Part shown: positions 1 through 10,823 of the stretch, in pieces
Layout of the letters: each line of letters starts with the position of its first letter
Numbering within the stretch: position 1 is the first letter of the stretch
Assembly: GCA_033032865.1 (NCBI GenBank)
Contig: JAWHQI010000065.1
Location: forward strand, 4,464,001 to 4,528,000
DNA from: Dactylorhiza incarnata
Lineage: Eukaryota > Streptophyta > Magnoliopsida > Asparagales > Orchidaceae
Length of the DNA stretch: 64,000 bases
Reading direction: 5' to 3'
Notes under the pieces: generated by a model
Told to the model about the DNA's origin: nothing
Database searches by the model: none
The model's input: the letters and a program-made list of their open reading frames with translations, nothing else
Position numbers and translations under genes: made by a program

Positions 1-750
1 TCTACTCCACTGGAGGTTGGAGTTCATCTTCGGCGAGATGATGGAAAGGTTCTTACCGATCCTTTGGTGTTCCGGGCTTTGGTCGGTATTTTAATATACT
101 TGACGATCACGAGGCCAGATATTGCTTATGCAGTTGGCAGGGTGAGTCGGTTTATGGCAGAGCCTCGGAAGCCTCATCTTGTGGCGGCTATTAGTATATT
201 GATGTATGTCAAATCCACCTCGGATTTGGGTCTCTTCTATGGAAGGGATTCGGGCTTTTGCTTGCATTGGTACATGGACGCTGATTATGGGGGAGATTCA
301 GATGACCGGAGATCGACGTCTGGATACGTCTTTATGACGGGATCTACAGCAATATTATGGTGAAGCAAGAAGCAGGATTCTGTGTTCGTCTCTACCATGG
401 AAGCGGAGTACAAAGCTTCGGCTTTGGCAGCTCAGGAAGCCATCTGGCTTAGGAGGCTTGTGGAGGACATTCATAGGGAGGTGGGAGGTCCTACTCTGTT
501 ACGTGGTGACAACGAAAGTGCTCTCAAACTGGTGAACAATCCAGTTTGTCACACGCGTACAAAGCACATAGAGATTCATTATCATTTCATTCGTGAGAAG
601 GTGTTGGAGGGATCTCTGATTGTGGAGCATGTGCAGGGCAAAGAGAAAGTTGCTGACATATTCACTAAGCCGCTGGCGAAGGAACCATTTGGTCATTTGC
701 GGAGTTTGTTTGGGCTGACTTCCACTTCCCACTTCAAGGGGGAGTGTTAA
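1..750 (+). pseudogene. Copia pol 3' end: RT C-terminus and RNase H
   Basis: This is the end of a Ty1/copia polyprotein, entering the window in frame. It shows the C-terminal RT block (LTITRPDIAYAVGRVSRFM), then RNase H with the DADYGGD acidic motif, the STMEAEY block, DNESALKLVNN, TKHIEIHYHFIRE and the closing VADIFTKPL. These are standard landmarks of plant copia RNase H. A TGA at 361-363 interrupts the frame; both halves are otherwise in the same frame, so the damage here is a single nonsense codon. The gene ends (TAA 748-750) inside the start of the 3' LTR, as is common in copia elements. The upstream gag, integrase and most of RT lie outside the window. Confidence 0.93.
736..744 (+). other. 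Polypurine tract
   Basis: AAGGGGGAG directly precedes the LTR start TGTTAA, the expected priming site for plus-strand synthesis of this copia element. Confidence 0.8.
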
Positions 751-1859
751 ATTTTTGAAGTGGAAGTGGATTTGAGCTGGGCGGTCTGCGGATTGGAGAC
801 CGCAGAGACCACGCGGTCTGCGTTGGTTCTCTGGTCAGTTTTGTCTCAGCGGTTTGCTCTGAGCAGTCTGATCTGGGAGACCGCCTCTTCTGTCCGGGCG
901 GCTTGTGCGGGTTGGTCTGCCGACTTGTCCTAAGTCGGCCAGATATTCTTGGTCTGGCTTCTTGCAGTGACCGGGCGGTCTGACGACATTTCTAGTCGGT
1001 CTGGTTACTGAAGGAGTTCTTTTCTTTGCAATAAGACCGGGCGGTCTGCTTATTGAGACCGCGGTAACCGGGCGGTTTGGTTGTAACCGCACGGTTTAAT
1101 AAGGGAGCTGTGAGCTATGCTGAGCTCGGGCGGTCTGCTTTGCGAGACCGCTCGTGATCTGATGAGCGGTTATTGTATCCCGGTTTGTGCGGTGACGACA
1201 TCCGTCTGTCCGCCTATAAATAGGAGTGTAGAGCCCGTCATTAAAAATGAGAACTGTTAGCGGCTTGCAACTCGCGGTCAGCTTGTCTCCTTCTTCCAGC
1301 TTTGAATAAACCAGTCTGGGCGGACTGTGTTTAGGTGTTCGCGGTCTGTGCAGCAGACTCAGTTGATCAGACGGTCTTAAGTGGCCAGGCGGTCTTGAGT
1401 TGCGGTTTGTCACAGATAGCAGTTTCTCTGTTCAGAGTTCGCGGGTTCTTCTTTGATCAAGACCGTGCGGTCTGGGCGATCAAGAAGTGCGAACTGTTTG
1501 TTTTCAGCAGTGGAATAAAGCAGCAAGTTGGTAGTCTGTGATTGCGGTCTGGCAGGTGCGGCTTGTACTCTGTTCGCGGGGTCTCAGTGGCTTTCGTCCG
1601 GCTTGTCTGTTCGCACGGTCTGGCGGTCTCAAGAGTCAGATCGCTGAAGCATGTTCTACCCTTGTGTTGTGTGCTTCTCTTCTCCGTGATTCTTATGAAT
1701 CATGTCTCGCCATGTATACCTCGCATTGTAAAGAGATAGTTAATGCCATAATACTATTCATTCTTCTCATTGTCACTGTTGTGCTACACTTGTGAAAGGT
1801 TTTGTGAAGTGTGTTCCGCATCTTTTTACTTCACCTCCGGACCTCAAGTTTTTTCAACA
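745..1859 (+). repeat. 3' LTR of copia element 1
   Basis: Begins TGTTAAATTT after the polypurine tract and is taken to end at TTTTTCAACA (TGTT...AACA), about 1.1 kb. It contains a TATA box (1214) and an AATAAA at 1305-1310. From about 780 to 1650 it is packed with GCGGTCT and its complement AGACCGC. The right end is inferred from the terminal dinucleotide only, because the 5' LTR and its flank are outside the window, so the target duplication cannot be checked. Confidence 0.75.
1212..1223 (+). promoter_or_regulatory. TATA box of copia element 1 LTR
   Basis: CCTATAAATAGG, a textbook plant TATA box, about 90 bases before an AATAAA signal. The GCGGTCT motifs lie mostly upstream of it but continue downstream. 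Confidence 0.7.
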
Positions 1860-3430
1860 GATCGGGCCAATCACGCCTGACTCAGTCTATCCCATGATCC
1901 ATTAGCATTCATGCGGGTTAACCTCATGCCGAACTGCATGGTGCGGGTTCAGTTCATCTTGTGCCCATTGCTCAAATCACCGTGTCCAACGACATAATGC
2001 TGGTGTGGCTTTACCTCAGTCCATAAGCATTTAATAAAACTAACGCTAAACAAATATCATGCTACGCACCTAATCCACTCGTGAGGACATAGGATTCGCA
2101 CACATTATCGATATATGAGGTCCAAGTCAACTCCGCTATGCTTTGTGGTAAAGGTTTGTGTTCTACCACATCACAATCAAGTGGCTTTCGATGGGTACTC
2201 CAAGAGCTCCCTCATTCCCAAACTACGCAACACGATGATGCATTTCACGGAGTCATTCCCCGACGCACATATTAGGTTTAACCTAAATGCAACGTCAAAT
2301 CAAGCATCATTGATCCGAGACTACGACCACAGGTAGGCTTCACACACAATGCCTAAATCTGCATGACTACTGGATTTCTACATGTAATATATGTCGAGGA
2401 TGGACACATTCTACCCGGGGTTCGTATAAATCAAAGGAGGTCATGCCCACCACTATTTAACAGGGGAGACTAATCATATGCAAGCATATCAAAATGGAAT
2501 GGACAAAACACATCCTAAGACTAGAGAGAAGGATCATTACGCTTGGAGCTTTCTTTGGGGCCATGGAACGAATATTATGATGGATGGAAATGACTGTAAT
2601 GGACTCCTCTCCCTGGATCCGGACTTGGCTCATGATTTGGAGCTACGGAGCTCCTCCAATGGAAGGATGTCCTTCATCTTTCTCCTTCTGCCCTCCTCTT
2701 TCTCACTATTGGAGAGAGAAAACTCAAAGTGAATGAGCTTAAAATGCCTCTATTCCCGACCTAATAGGGAAAAAACTTAATCCCAACCCTTAAATCTCAA
2801 GTGCCCTAATCCAAAGGCTGACATTTCATCTTAAAATTGAGTTTTGGGCATGTACACGGCTTAGCACACAATCGTGCGCCAGGCCATGTCATTTCACTTA
2901 ACACACCTGACAATATACATTAGTACTGACACTACCCTGTAACTCTTCTGATAGAAACCCCACTTACAGGTCTTGGACCTAGAGCTGTACACGGGTATGA
3001 ACACAGTTGTGTGCCAAGCCGTGTCTGTAGACATGGCTGAACACATGGTCGTGTCAACATGTCATGACCCTCACTGTCTTCAAACGGCTGGAAAAGGCGG
3101 AACAGGGCCATGCACATGGCTATGTGCCAGGCTGTGTATAGAGACATGACCACTTACCTAGTCACATGTCCTTATTCTCCTTCACTTTGCCTACATCACC
3201 ATTGACACAGCTAGGAACACAGTCGTGTGCAACCTTAAAGGCTCCAAAAGGGCTCCTAAACACACCCAATTCGACCCAAACCTCTACGAGACTTCTCTAA
3301 GGCTCTTAGGATCCTTATTACATATTCGTATTCGGGTGGGGCATTATAAAGGGTACCTTCAAGACATGAGATCTGATTCTAAAGAAATATATGGTGATGG
3401 TGAAAAAAGACATTGGAAACTTCAGAACTT
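1860..3430 (+). other. Decayed non-coding DNA, probably old gypsy LTR/leader
   Basis: No gene is recognisable. From about 2840 to 3230 there are scattered decayed copies of an ACACGG...CGTGT dyad (for example GTGTGCCAAGCCGTGTC), a motif type found in the LTRs of some plant gypsy elements. The short open frames here have no recognisable domain. It probably belongs with the Tat-like remnant downstream, but no LTR boundary can be set. Confidence 0.4.
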
Positions 3431-4775
3431 TTGATATCCACCATATCTCGCTAGTAGGGAATGCAGACGCTGATGAGATAGCCAAGTATGGGCTTCCATC
3501 AGGATGGACTCTCTCAAAAAAATTTCATCCGAGGAAGTATAGGTAATGGACATTGATCAACTTTCATCATGGATGGATCCATTCATCCATTTTCTATCCA
3601 TTATTGGAAAGTATCTTCCAAGTGTCATCAATAAATGGAGGTTTAGATTTAAGGTGGCACATTACTTCCTTCATTCATGGACCTTATACTAGAGAGCATT
3701 CCTCTCACCACTAGCAAGATGTATCTCAGAGGAAGAAGTACATATCATATTGAAGGATATTCACTTAGGGAAATGTGAAAGTCACTCAAAAGGATGCACC
3801 CTAGAGAAGAGAATACTCAGCTAAGGCTACTTCTGGCCAAAGATGAAATTGGATGTAGAATAATATGCCAGGAAATGTTTACAATGTCAGAAGTTTTCTC
3901 CCCTACAACTAAAACCTGCCCAGCGATTGCGTTCAATTTACACTCCTTGGACTTTTGTAGTTTGTGGGATGGATCTCCTCGGGCCTTTTCTGATGACAAG
4001 TGGGCAAAGGAGATAAATCCTAGTGATGATTACCTATTTCAACAAGTGGATTGAGGCGAACACATTAGCAAAGACAACAACCCAGTTAGTAAATAATTTC
4101 AACTGGGAGGAGATCATTTGTCGACATGGAATTCTGATGGCAATCATTACTGACAACGGTCCCCAATTCTTCAACGACGAACTGAAGAGATTTTGCCAAC
4201 ATATTGGGATTGAGCTCTGCTACTCCTTAGTTCATCATCTTAGGAGTAACAGTCAGGTTAAGGCAACCAACCTGCTGAAAAAGAAGATAGAAAATTTCAT
4301 AGGTATTTGGGGTGAACAACTCCCTTCCATGCTTTGGGCACTCCGGACCACTCCAACCTCAGCTATAGAGGATACACCTTTAAAGCTCTCACATGGATCT
4401 GAGGCACTAATTCCGTTAGAATTTGAGGTGATGAGTCCAAGAGTTCTCCTATCCACACATGAAAATGTATAGCGGATGAAAGAAAATGTAGATGACATGA
4501 GGTGCAGTCGAGAAGTTATTGAGGAATTGAGAGATCTAGCCATCACTCGGTAGGAAGAGGTGAAAAGGAGATTGGAAAAAACTTCGATAAAAATATCAGG
4601 GTAAAGTAGTTTGTCACTGGGGACCTCGTAATGAATAAGGTGGATGCGCCAGGAAGAATGACATTAGTTAGGAAGCTCAACCCAAATTGGATAGGTCCTT
4701 TCATCATCAAAGAAGGGCTGAAAATGGAGGTTATCGTCTGCAGACTTATGATGTTGAAGTCATCCCAAACACCTA
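3431..4775 (+). pseudogene. Tat-like Ty3/gypsy RNase H and integrase remnant
   Basis: Near 3440-3540 a broken frame resembles the last part of a gypsy RNase H (residues like ADEIAKYGL). From about 3790 an integrase follows: a decayed zinc-binding stretch, then the core with YFNKWIEA, IICRHGI and DNGPQF, then LWALRTTPTSAIEDTPLKL and a C-terminal part at 4590-4775 reading GDLVMNK and LNPNWIGPF across frames. The combination fits the plant Tat lineage. The catalytic glutamate appears as lysine (SNSQVKATN where the family has QVEVTN), and there are several stops and frameshifts, so it cannot work as an integrase. Confidence 0.8.
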
Positions 4776-5725
4776 GAGAAGAAACGACATGAAGATATTC
4801 TTATCTTGATTTTGAAACATATCCTTTACATTTAAACTTTCCATGTGCCTTTTTTACTTATTGTACAAACACATGGAGAGATCTCTAAGACGCTTACTTG
4901 TATCACCCTTGAATCGAGATCCTCAAATCCGATCTTGCGGAGGACCTTAAGTAGCTTACTTTTCCATAGGGATCGTCGACGGAACTTGCTAGAACCACCT
5001 TGAATTGAGGGCACTGGGCATAACACCCACCATAATCACATCTCAGTTATAATTGAATCCCGATTGTGTAGTAGTTGCATGATTTAATCTCTCGCATTGG
5101 TCTTCAAGTTTTCGGATCACTTATTGATATTTTTCGCACCCTCAATCGTTTACTTTAAGACCCACCATAATTACTCTCGCTAGAATTGTTTGTGACTTGT
5201 ATGAGTGGATAACTGATCAAACTGATAGAACAACAACTCTACCTTGTATCAACAGTGATATCACCACTTCTAAGGGACCTTTCTGAGGAAAAGATTTTGA
5301 AAAGAACATGGATGCCTTATGTCACACTAGGTAATCCTTTCTGAGGACAAGATCCACGGATTCCTTATGCTCAATTAGTTTTCCTTAGTGCCTGTCCCTC
5401 GAGATCCTTTCAGATCAATATATGAGGTGAGGTAGTGGACGTTCTTGAATCATAAAAGACATCTCTTGAGATGTTCCGCTTACTCAGATAAAAAAACTTT
5501 GATATGCCATAGCCATCGTGAGGATTTTGACATGGATAACTTCAATTTATATCATCGGTATTGCAAGTATAAAGATGAGTTTTCATCTATGATAGGTGTT
5601 GCAAGATCATTGCCAGGAGTATTCGCGACATCCTGTATATCAACAGAAATATTTCCCTTAGATAACATTCACATGTATTCACTATTATTCTCCAACACGG
5701 ACTCAATACACCCATAATTTATTGT
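4776..5725 (+). other. Non-coding stretch downstream of the integrase remnant
   Basis: No recognisable gene. A 90-codon open frame at 5445-5717 has no recognisable domain and is likely chance. By position this would be the 3' untranslated part of the decayed Tat-like element. Confidence 0.4.
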
Positions 5726-6001
5726 TTGAGGGGGAAATGGAATTTTCAATATCCCGGTCTTCGGTTTTAACATCATATATTATTCAAGGGGTATTCAAAA
5801 TGTTATTCATGGGATTATAAGTATCCCTTCAACACTAATGTGATCTTATGTATCAATCAGGATGCATCTCGCACCATCAGGGATAGAATCTGCAACATTA
5901 TAATCTTCGATGGCTTCATGCTTAGTATATTCTTGGATATTCGCCGGACGTATTACTTAATCTCGGCATCCATGGCGATCATTAGTTTTTTTATTACTGA
6001 T
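5726..6001 (+). repeat. Polypurine tract and truncated gypsy LTR start
   Basis: TTTGAGGGGGAAATGG (5725-5740) looks like a gypsy polypurine tract, and the sequence after it, beginning near TGGAATTTTC, would be the first ~260 bases of that element's 3' LTR, cut by insertion of element E at 6002. Only position and base composition support this. Confidence 0.35.
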
Positions 6002-7245
6002 TGTTAGCAAAAGTTCTTTGCAGTGAATTCGTTGGATTGATTCAAGGTGTCGTGACATCTATCTACATATACTTACAAGACTCAGACTTCACAAGTCCTA
6101 CACACACTCAGATCTTCTTCAAGATCCTACAATCTCAGGTCCACACAGAACCCTACATAATGATAGGGTAGATTTTCTTGTAGCAGAAGAGAAAAGCCTC
6201 AAGGTTATAGCTTTTTACTGTAGAGTCTTCTTCTTCTGCAGATGTGAGCACCATCAATCTTCTGAATCTCTGGGGCTTTATTCAGAATCTTCCTCTTGAA
6301 AAATATCAGATGAACTTTTCTTGCACGGGAAGGAGAGATTCTTTTTCTTTGTTCTTGACAGTTGAGAGATGGAGAGTTTTCTGCTTTTCAACTTCTTCTT
6401 TTCAGAATGTGTGTATATGTTGATTTCAAAAAATGGCCTATATATTCCTGTACTTATTCAGAAAAAAGGCCCTTAATATTTTATTCCATAAATTAAATGG
6501 CCAGTTAGGAATATTTTCTGAAATGACATAATAAATGTTATAAAGGACTTGCCATTTTGAAACTTGCACATTTGGAAATATTTGCCATTCTTCATTTATG
6601 GTTGTGCAACAGCAATTTCATCAAAAAATATATAATTAAATACTCCTTGATTAGTGGGCATGATAGGCGGCGTGTATATTCAATGCAGATCAATTTCCAA
6701 GAAGATTTGTGTATTAAATGCAGCTCAGCATCAGTCAAAATGATAAAATGTCTTCTAGACGATATCGTCTTGATCGTCTAGACGATATATGTTCTTCACA
6801 ACGATATCGTAGATATACTCCTGTCTTCACAACTTATCATAGTTATATAGACTATATAGCTTCTTCTGGTTGATATCGTCGAGATGTTTCTATCTACACG
6901 GCTTATCTTTATTTTTCAAATCGATATGTCTGCTTCAAGACGATATCGTTTAGACTTGTGTCTACACTACTTTACTTAGTCGTCTCAACGATAGGACTTC
7001 TTCAAGATGATATCGTCGAGACTGTCTCAACAACGTACTTCCTGTCTCAATGATATTTCAGCTAAGGCTTAAGATGATATTTGACTTAGATAGTTTTCCA
7101 CTTCTCTTGTAGTCTTGATTCTAAGAATATATTTAACTTGTATGTCACATCATGAACTAAAAACACAATATTAAAAACAACTTTGCTTATCTATTATTGT
7201 GATCTTTCTTCAAATCTAGGAACATTGAAGTTTTTTTTTCCAATA
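6002..7245 (-). repeat. 3' LTR of copia element E (SIRE-like)
   Basis: On the minus strand it starts TATTGGAAAA (TG changed to TA) immediately after a polypurine tract and ends GCTAACA at 6002, about 1.24 kb. A TATA-like CCTATATATT lies at 6438-6446. Upstream of it in the minus sense (6750-7080) are repeats of a GACGATATCGTC-like dyad, the same motif type as in element A's LTR. The left boundary is inferred from the terminal TGTTAG. The other LTR of E lies outside the window. Confidence 0.65.
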
Positions 7246-7258
7246 ATCTCCCCCTATT
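7246..7258 (-). other. Polypurine tract of element E
   Basis: Minus strand AAATAGGGGGAGAT directly before the LTR start, the same arrangement as in element C at 59147. Confidence 0.75.
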
Positions 7259-7422
7259 TGAAGAAGCTAGAACTTATAATTATAGATAAGCTTGACCAAT
7301 AAACATACTCAATAAAGATCAATATATAAAATTAGGGCAATTAACATGATCATTAATGATTGTCCAAAACATGAATATAAATTAGACATAAATGATAAAC
7401 ATAGAATTGTGCATTTGTTTTC

Positions 7423-8076
7423 CTAGATTCCATGTTCCTCATCATTCCTCTTGGATAGATTTCCCTTTAGAAGATGATCCAGCCTTCCCTGATTTTTTAG
7501 CCTTAGCCTTCTTTGACTTCTCAGTTTCAGCCTGCTTTTGCTTTTGTCTTTCAAAGTAATTATATGGCTTTGGGTGATATCTGAGAGGAGCATGGGTTTT
7601 GTTCTATACTGGAGGATCTCCCATTTTAACGTTAGCTCAATGGTCCCTTCTGCCTGCTTCAGGTAATTCATATTTCTACCATTCCTCAGAACTATAGAAT
7701 TGACCTCTGTCATTATTACCTTGCTGATAAAGTGCCCATGTGTTCAGGATGATTTCCCTTGAGCAGGGACTCCACTCTTCATAATTTGGACTCTTTTTCA
7801 TTTCCTCCATTCTCCTTCTCTTGGCCTCCAGTTCTTCATTGTCTACATAACTTCTCTTGCTCTTTTTATTATGCCCACTACCACTGATAGGCTCATCAGC
7901 AAAATAACCTTGATAGGTTTCAGGCTGTGTATACTGCTCTGTGAGGTTCTCTGCCACTTGCCCTTTGAGTGTCCTTCAGGTATCACATTGCCTTCAGGAA
8001 GGGGATGCTGATAAGGTATTCCATAATCTATGGTGTCAAGGCCCATGGATAATCTGACCTCATTTGACAACCACAT
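7423..8076 (-). pseudogene. Unrecognised second 3' ORF of element E, broken
   Basis: Three overlapping minus-strand frames (8076-7843, 7957-7676, 7713-7423) make up what looks like one frameshifted reading region of roughly 215 codons, between the large 3' ORF and the LTR. It is charged, with a KSKRSYVDNEELEAKRRRMEE stretch that could be nuclear-targeting or coiled, and a basic C-terminal end. I do not recognise it. It has no obvious counterpart in element C, where the 3' ORF is followed directly by about 200 bases of untranslated sequence and the polypurine tract. It may be extra coding sequence or chance. Confidence 0.35.
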
Positions 8077-8156
8077 GGCATGATGGCTTGATAAAATCTC
8101 CCCATTTTGGCTTCTGCAAATAGATCTTTAGATAGGATGGTTTGGGTGTTCTTTAA

Positions 8157-9863
8157 CTATTTTGAAAGTAAAGCATTGAGATTTCTAATAGTATCCATAA
8201 GTGTGCCCTGAGAGGTTCTGACAGATTGATTTAGCATGGAAAAGAGATGGTCCTTAGTGACCTGAATTTGATGCATCATGGTCTCACCAACATTATCTAT
8301 TAGCCCTTGAGAAACCTGAGCACTGGATGATATTCTTTGAAGTACAGTGTTTACAACATCTTCTAGATCAGCAAAAGTCGCATCCTGATTTTGAATTATG
8401 GATTGTTGATTGTCCCTTAAAACATCCATTATGTCCAGAACTGAGTTTAGACGTTGGCCAATCAGCATTATGGCTTCATTAATGTGTGTTATTTGGTCAC
8501 CTGTATTTGAGACAACATTTACTGCAGTGTTGTAGACATTTGCATTTTGATAGTTCACATGATGTATTTCTTCTTGCAATCCATTAATTCTGGCAGACAA
8601 ATCATCTTTACAACTTTTGACAACACTATCCACATAGGCTTCAAATTGTGCTCTCTGCCTGTCAAACACTATTTCCATCTGGGACATAAATTCAGTAGAG
8701 GGTGTTGTGGGGGTTGGAATGATAGAAGAGGGCTGCTCATTTTCTGTTCTTGGTGTAGAAGACTGCAGGATAACTTGAGCAAATGACTCCCCCTGCATTG
8801 GTGCAGTCATGATGGGGGTCTGCTCATCCTCACCATCATATACACTTGTATTCACATCAGCATCTATATACTCTTCGATAGATTTTTCTGAGATTTCTGC
8901 CACTTCATGATCTTCTGAATCATTACTAGGTCTTTTCTGAGTATCTTCTTCAGCATTCAGCAATGCCTCCTTGGCAATAATCAAGATGTCTTCCTGAGTG
9001 ACCTCCTCATTGGGTTCTAGCCCATTTTCAGGGACAGTACTTTCTTCTCTTAATGACTCCCCCTAAATAGATGAAGGAAGCTGAGCAACTTGTGGGGTTT
9101 GGTCAGGGATTTTGGGGACATCGGCTCTTTGAGAGGAGGGTTCACCTACTTCCTTCTTAGTAACTTCTTTTCCCATCCACTTACAGTCTTCACATCTATC
9201 CTTTTAAGATAGTGAATAGGGGTTGTTTTAGACTCCTGCAGATGATGGGGGATACAGCGCTTAAGGTAAAGTGGAAGGATTCTGCCAAAATGAGGACTCT
9301 TTAGAATTACCTTAATCTTATCAAACACAACCTTGCCCCAATCAGTCCTCTTTTCCATAATAACTTTTATCATCAGTTCAAACATCCTTTTGGAAATTCC
9401 ATCATGGGATCCTATTTTACATAACAACACTTTCCCAATGGTATCTGAGAGAACTTTGTCCTGCATATTCATCTTCATTCTTTGTATACTTCCATAAGGC
9501 TTTTCTTCATCGCCATACCATTTTAAGCCTTCTGATAATTCATCAATGTTGATTGATTCTTCTTCTTCATTAAGGACAGTTAATTGTAGGGATTTAGTTA
9601 GGCTGGTGGCAGTGATCCTCAAATGTTCTCCAGCAACAGTAGTAAGAATGGCCTTGCTTGCCAATCTTGCTTATTTGGGCATTTGCGTATAGTTCATAGA
9701 GGACAGTATTGTAGAGACGAGTAGGCTCGGTGAGAATGCATTCAAGTTCTGATGCATATAGTAGAGTGATTACCATGTCTAATCCTTCATCTGTACCTTG
9801 AAAACCATCCTTTACTAATTCTCCTTTAGAATTTATCTTGTCGTCAGTCTGCTTTGGCGCCAT
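8157..9863 (-). pseudogene. 3' ORF of element E (env-position protein), frameshifted
   Basis: A reading region of about 569 codons lying after RNase H, where SIRE/Maximus elements carry their extra (env-like) ORF. It starts MAPKQTDD at 9863, shifts frame near 9600-9660, shifts back near 9150 and has a TAG near 9064. The middle part carries LSDTIGKVLLCKIGSHD, which matches LADIVGKILLCKISTHD in element C. After a Pro/Ser/Thr-rich linker the C-terminal ~180 residues look coiled-coil-like and end at a clean stop. No signal peptide or membrane segment is visible, so an envelope glycoprotein is unlikely. A distant similarity to plant-transposon-protein domains is possible but unproven. Confidence 0.7.
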
Positions 9864-9936
9864 TGATGATCGTCGAGAAGAAGATGAAGAGGGAATTCTA
9901 GGGTTTGTGTGTGATTTTCTATGTTTTCATGGTGTC

Positions 9937-9947
9937 TTATTTATAGA
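9937..9947 (-). promoter_or_regulatory. Putative internal promoter TATA box for the 3' ORF of E
   Basis: Minus strand CTATAAATAAG about 75 bases before the ATG at 9863, followed by AAACCCTAGAATTC and a pyrimidine-rich CTCTTCATCTTCTTC leader. This is the layout of a plant core promoter, and it lies well inside the element. Short ATCGTC/GACGAT motifs like those in the LTR lie upstream at 10060-10140. Confidence 0.5.
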
Positions 9948-10323
9948 AACATGTATTGGGAAGATAAAAGGGCGCGCACCTGACGAAATTTTTTTTGTAT
10001 CCTTTAAAATCCCAAATTGCGGCGTAATGATGACGATGTTGTGTCCGATCATGTTGTAGAGAGTATCGTTGAGACCACATAGATAATGTCATTGAGAATG
10101 TAGTAGTATCGTCTTGATCATCAAGACGATTTTTAGTATTAAGCAGTTTTCTCTGGACGAGTTTCCTTTATACCTTAGTCAAATTCCTGTTGTTTCTGTC
10201 TTCAAAAACTAAAATGTTAGTCTTCTTTAAGGTGGACCTTGTGAGAGATCCATCCCATCAACAATATAATTTAAACACTTCTACAAAGAATATATAGAGT
10301 TCAACATTCCCAATTTTAAGAAC
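9948..10323 (-). other. Spacer between RNase H and the 3' ORF of element E
   Basis: Non-coding. It holds GACGAT/ATCGTC motifs (10060-10140) related to the U3 repeats of this family, consistent with an upstream regulatory segment for the 3' ORF. Confidence 0.5.
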
Positions 10324-10823
10324 TCAGCATTCCCAATTCAATTTTGAATTGATTGAACTTAGACTCATCAAGGGGCTTTGAAAAATGTATGTTATCTGCC
10401 TGTCTGTACTGACATACTCAAGGCAAATATCTTCCTTTTCAACATGCTCCTCGATGAAATGATATCTAATCTCAATATGCTTTGTTCTACTATGTGCCAC
10501 GTGATTTTTAGCTATATAAATGACACTAGAAGAGTCACGGAAGAGAGATGTTCTCCTAATTTGTAAATTGTAATCCTCTAATTGGTATTGAATCCATAAA
10601 AGTTGTGCAAAACAACTACCAGCAGAAATATACTTTGATTCATCTATGGAGATAGCAATGCTATTTTGCTTTTTTCTACTCCATGACACAAGCCTTCTCC
10701 CCAAGAACTGACAAGTTCCTGAAGTACTTTTTCTTTCCTCCTTGCACCCAACAAAGTCAGCATCAAAATATCCACAAAGCTCAAAATCTTCTGACTTAGG
10801 ATACCAGAGTCCTAGATTGGTAG
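10324..10823 (-). pseudogene. Copia RNase H of element E
   Basis: Minus-strand RNase H with LGLWYPKSEDF, YFDADFVG, KSTSGTCQFLGRRLVSW, SSSVIYIAKN and HSRTKHIEIRYHFIEEH, ending QITYIFQSPL where intact relatives have VADIFTKPL. It is the continuation of the RT at 12795-13602; a solo LTR separates them. The frame is open over most of this length, but STAEAEY is changed to SIDESKY and the terminal motif has decayed. Confidence 0.92.

Noticed and set aside
2115..2732. Two short ORFs as host gene exons
   Set aside because: No recognisable domain, no splice-site pattern I could support, and they sit between retrotransposon remnants.
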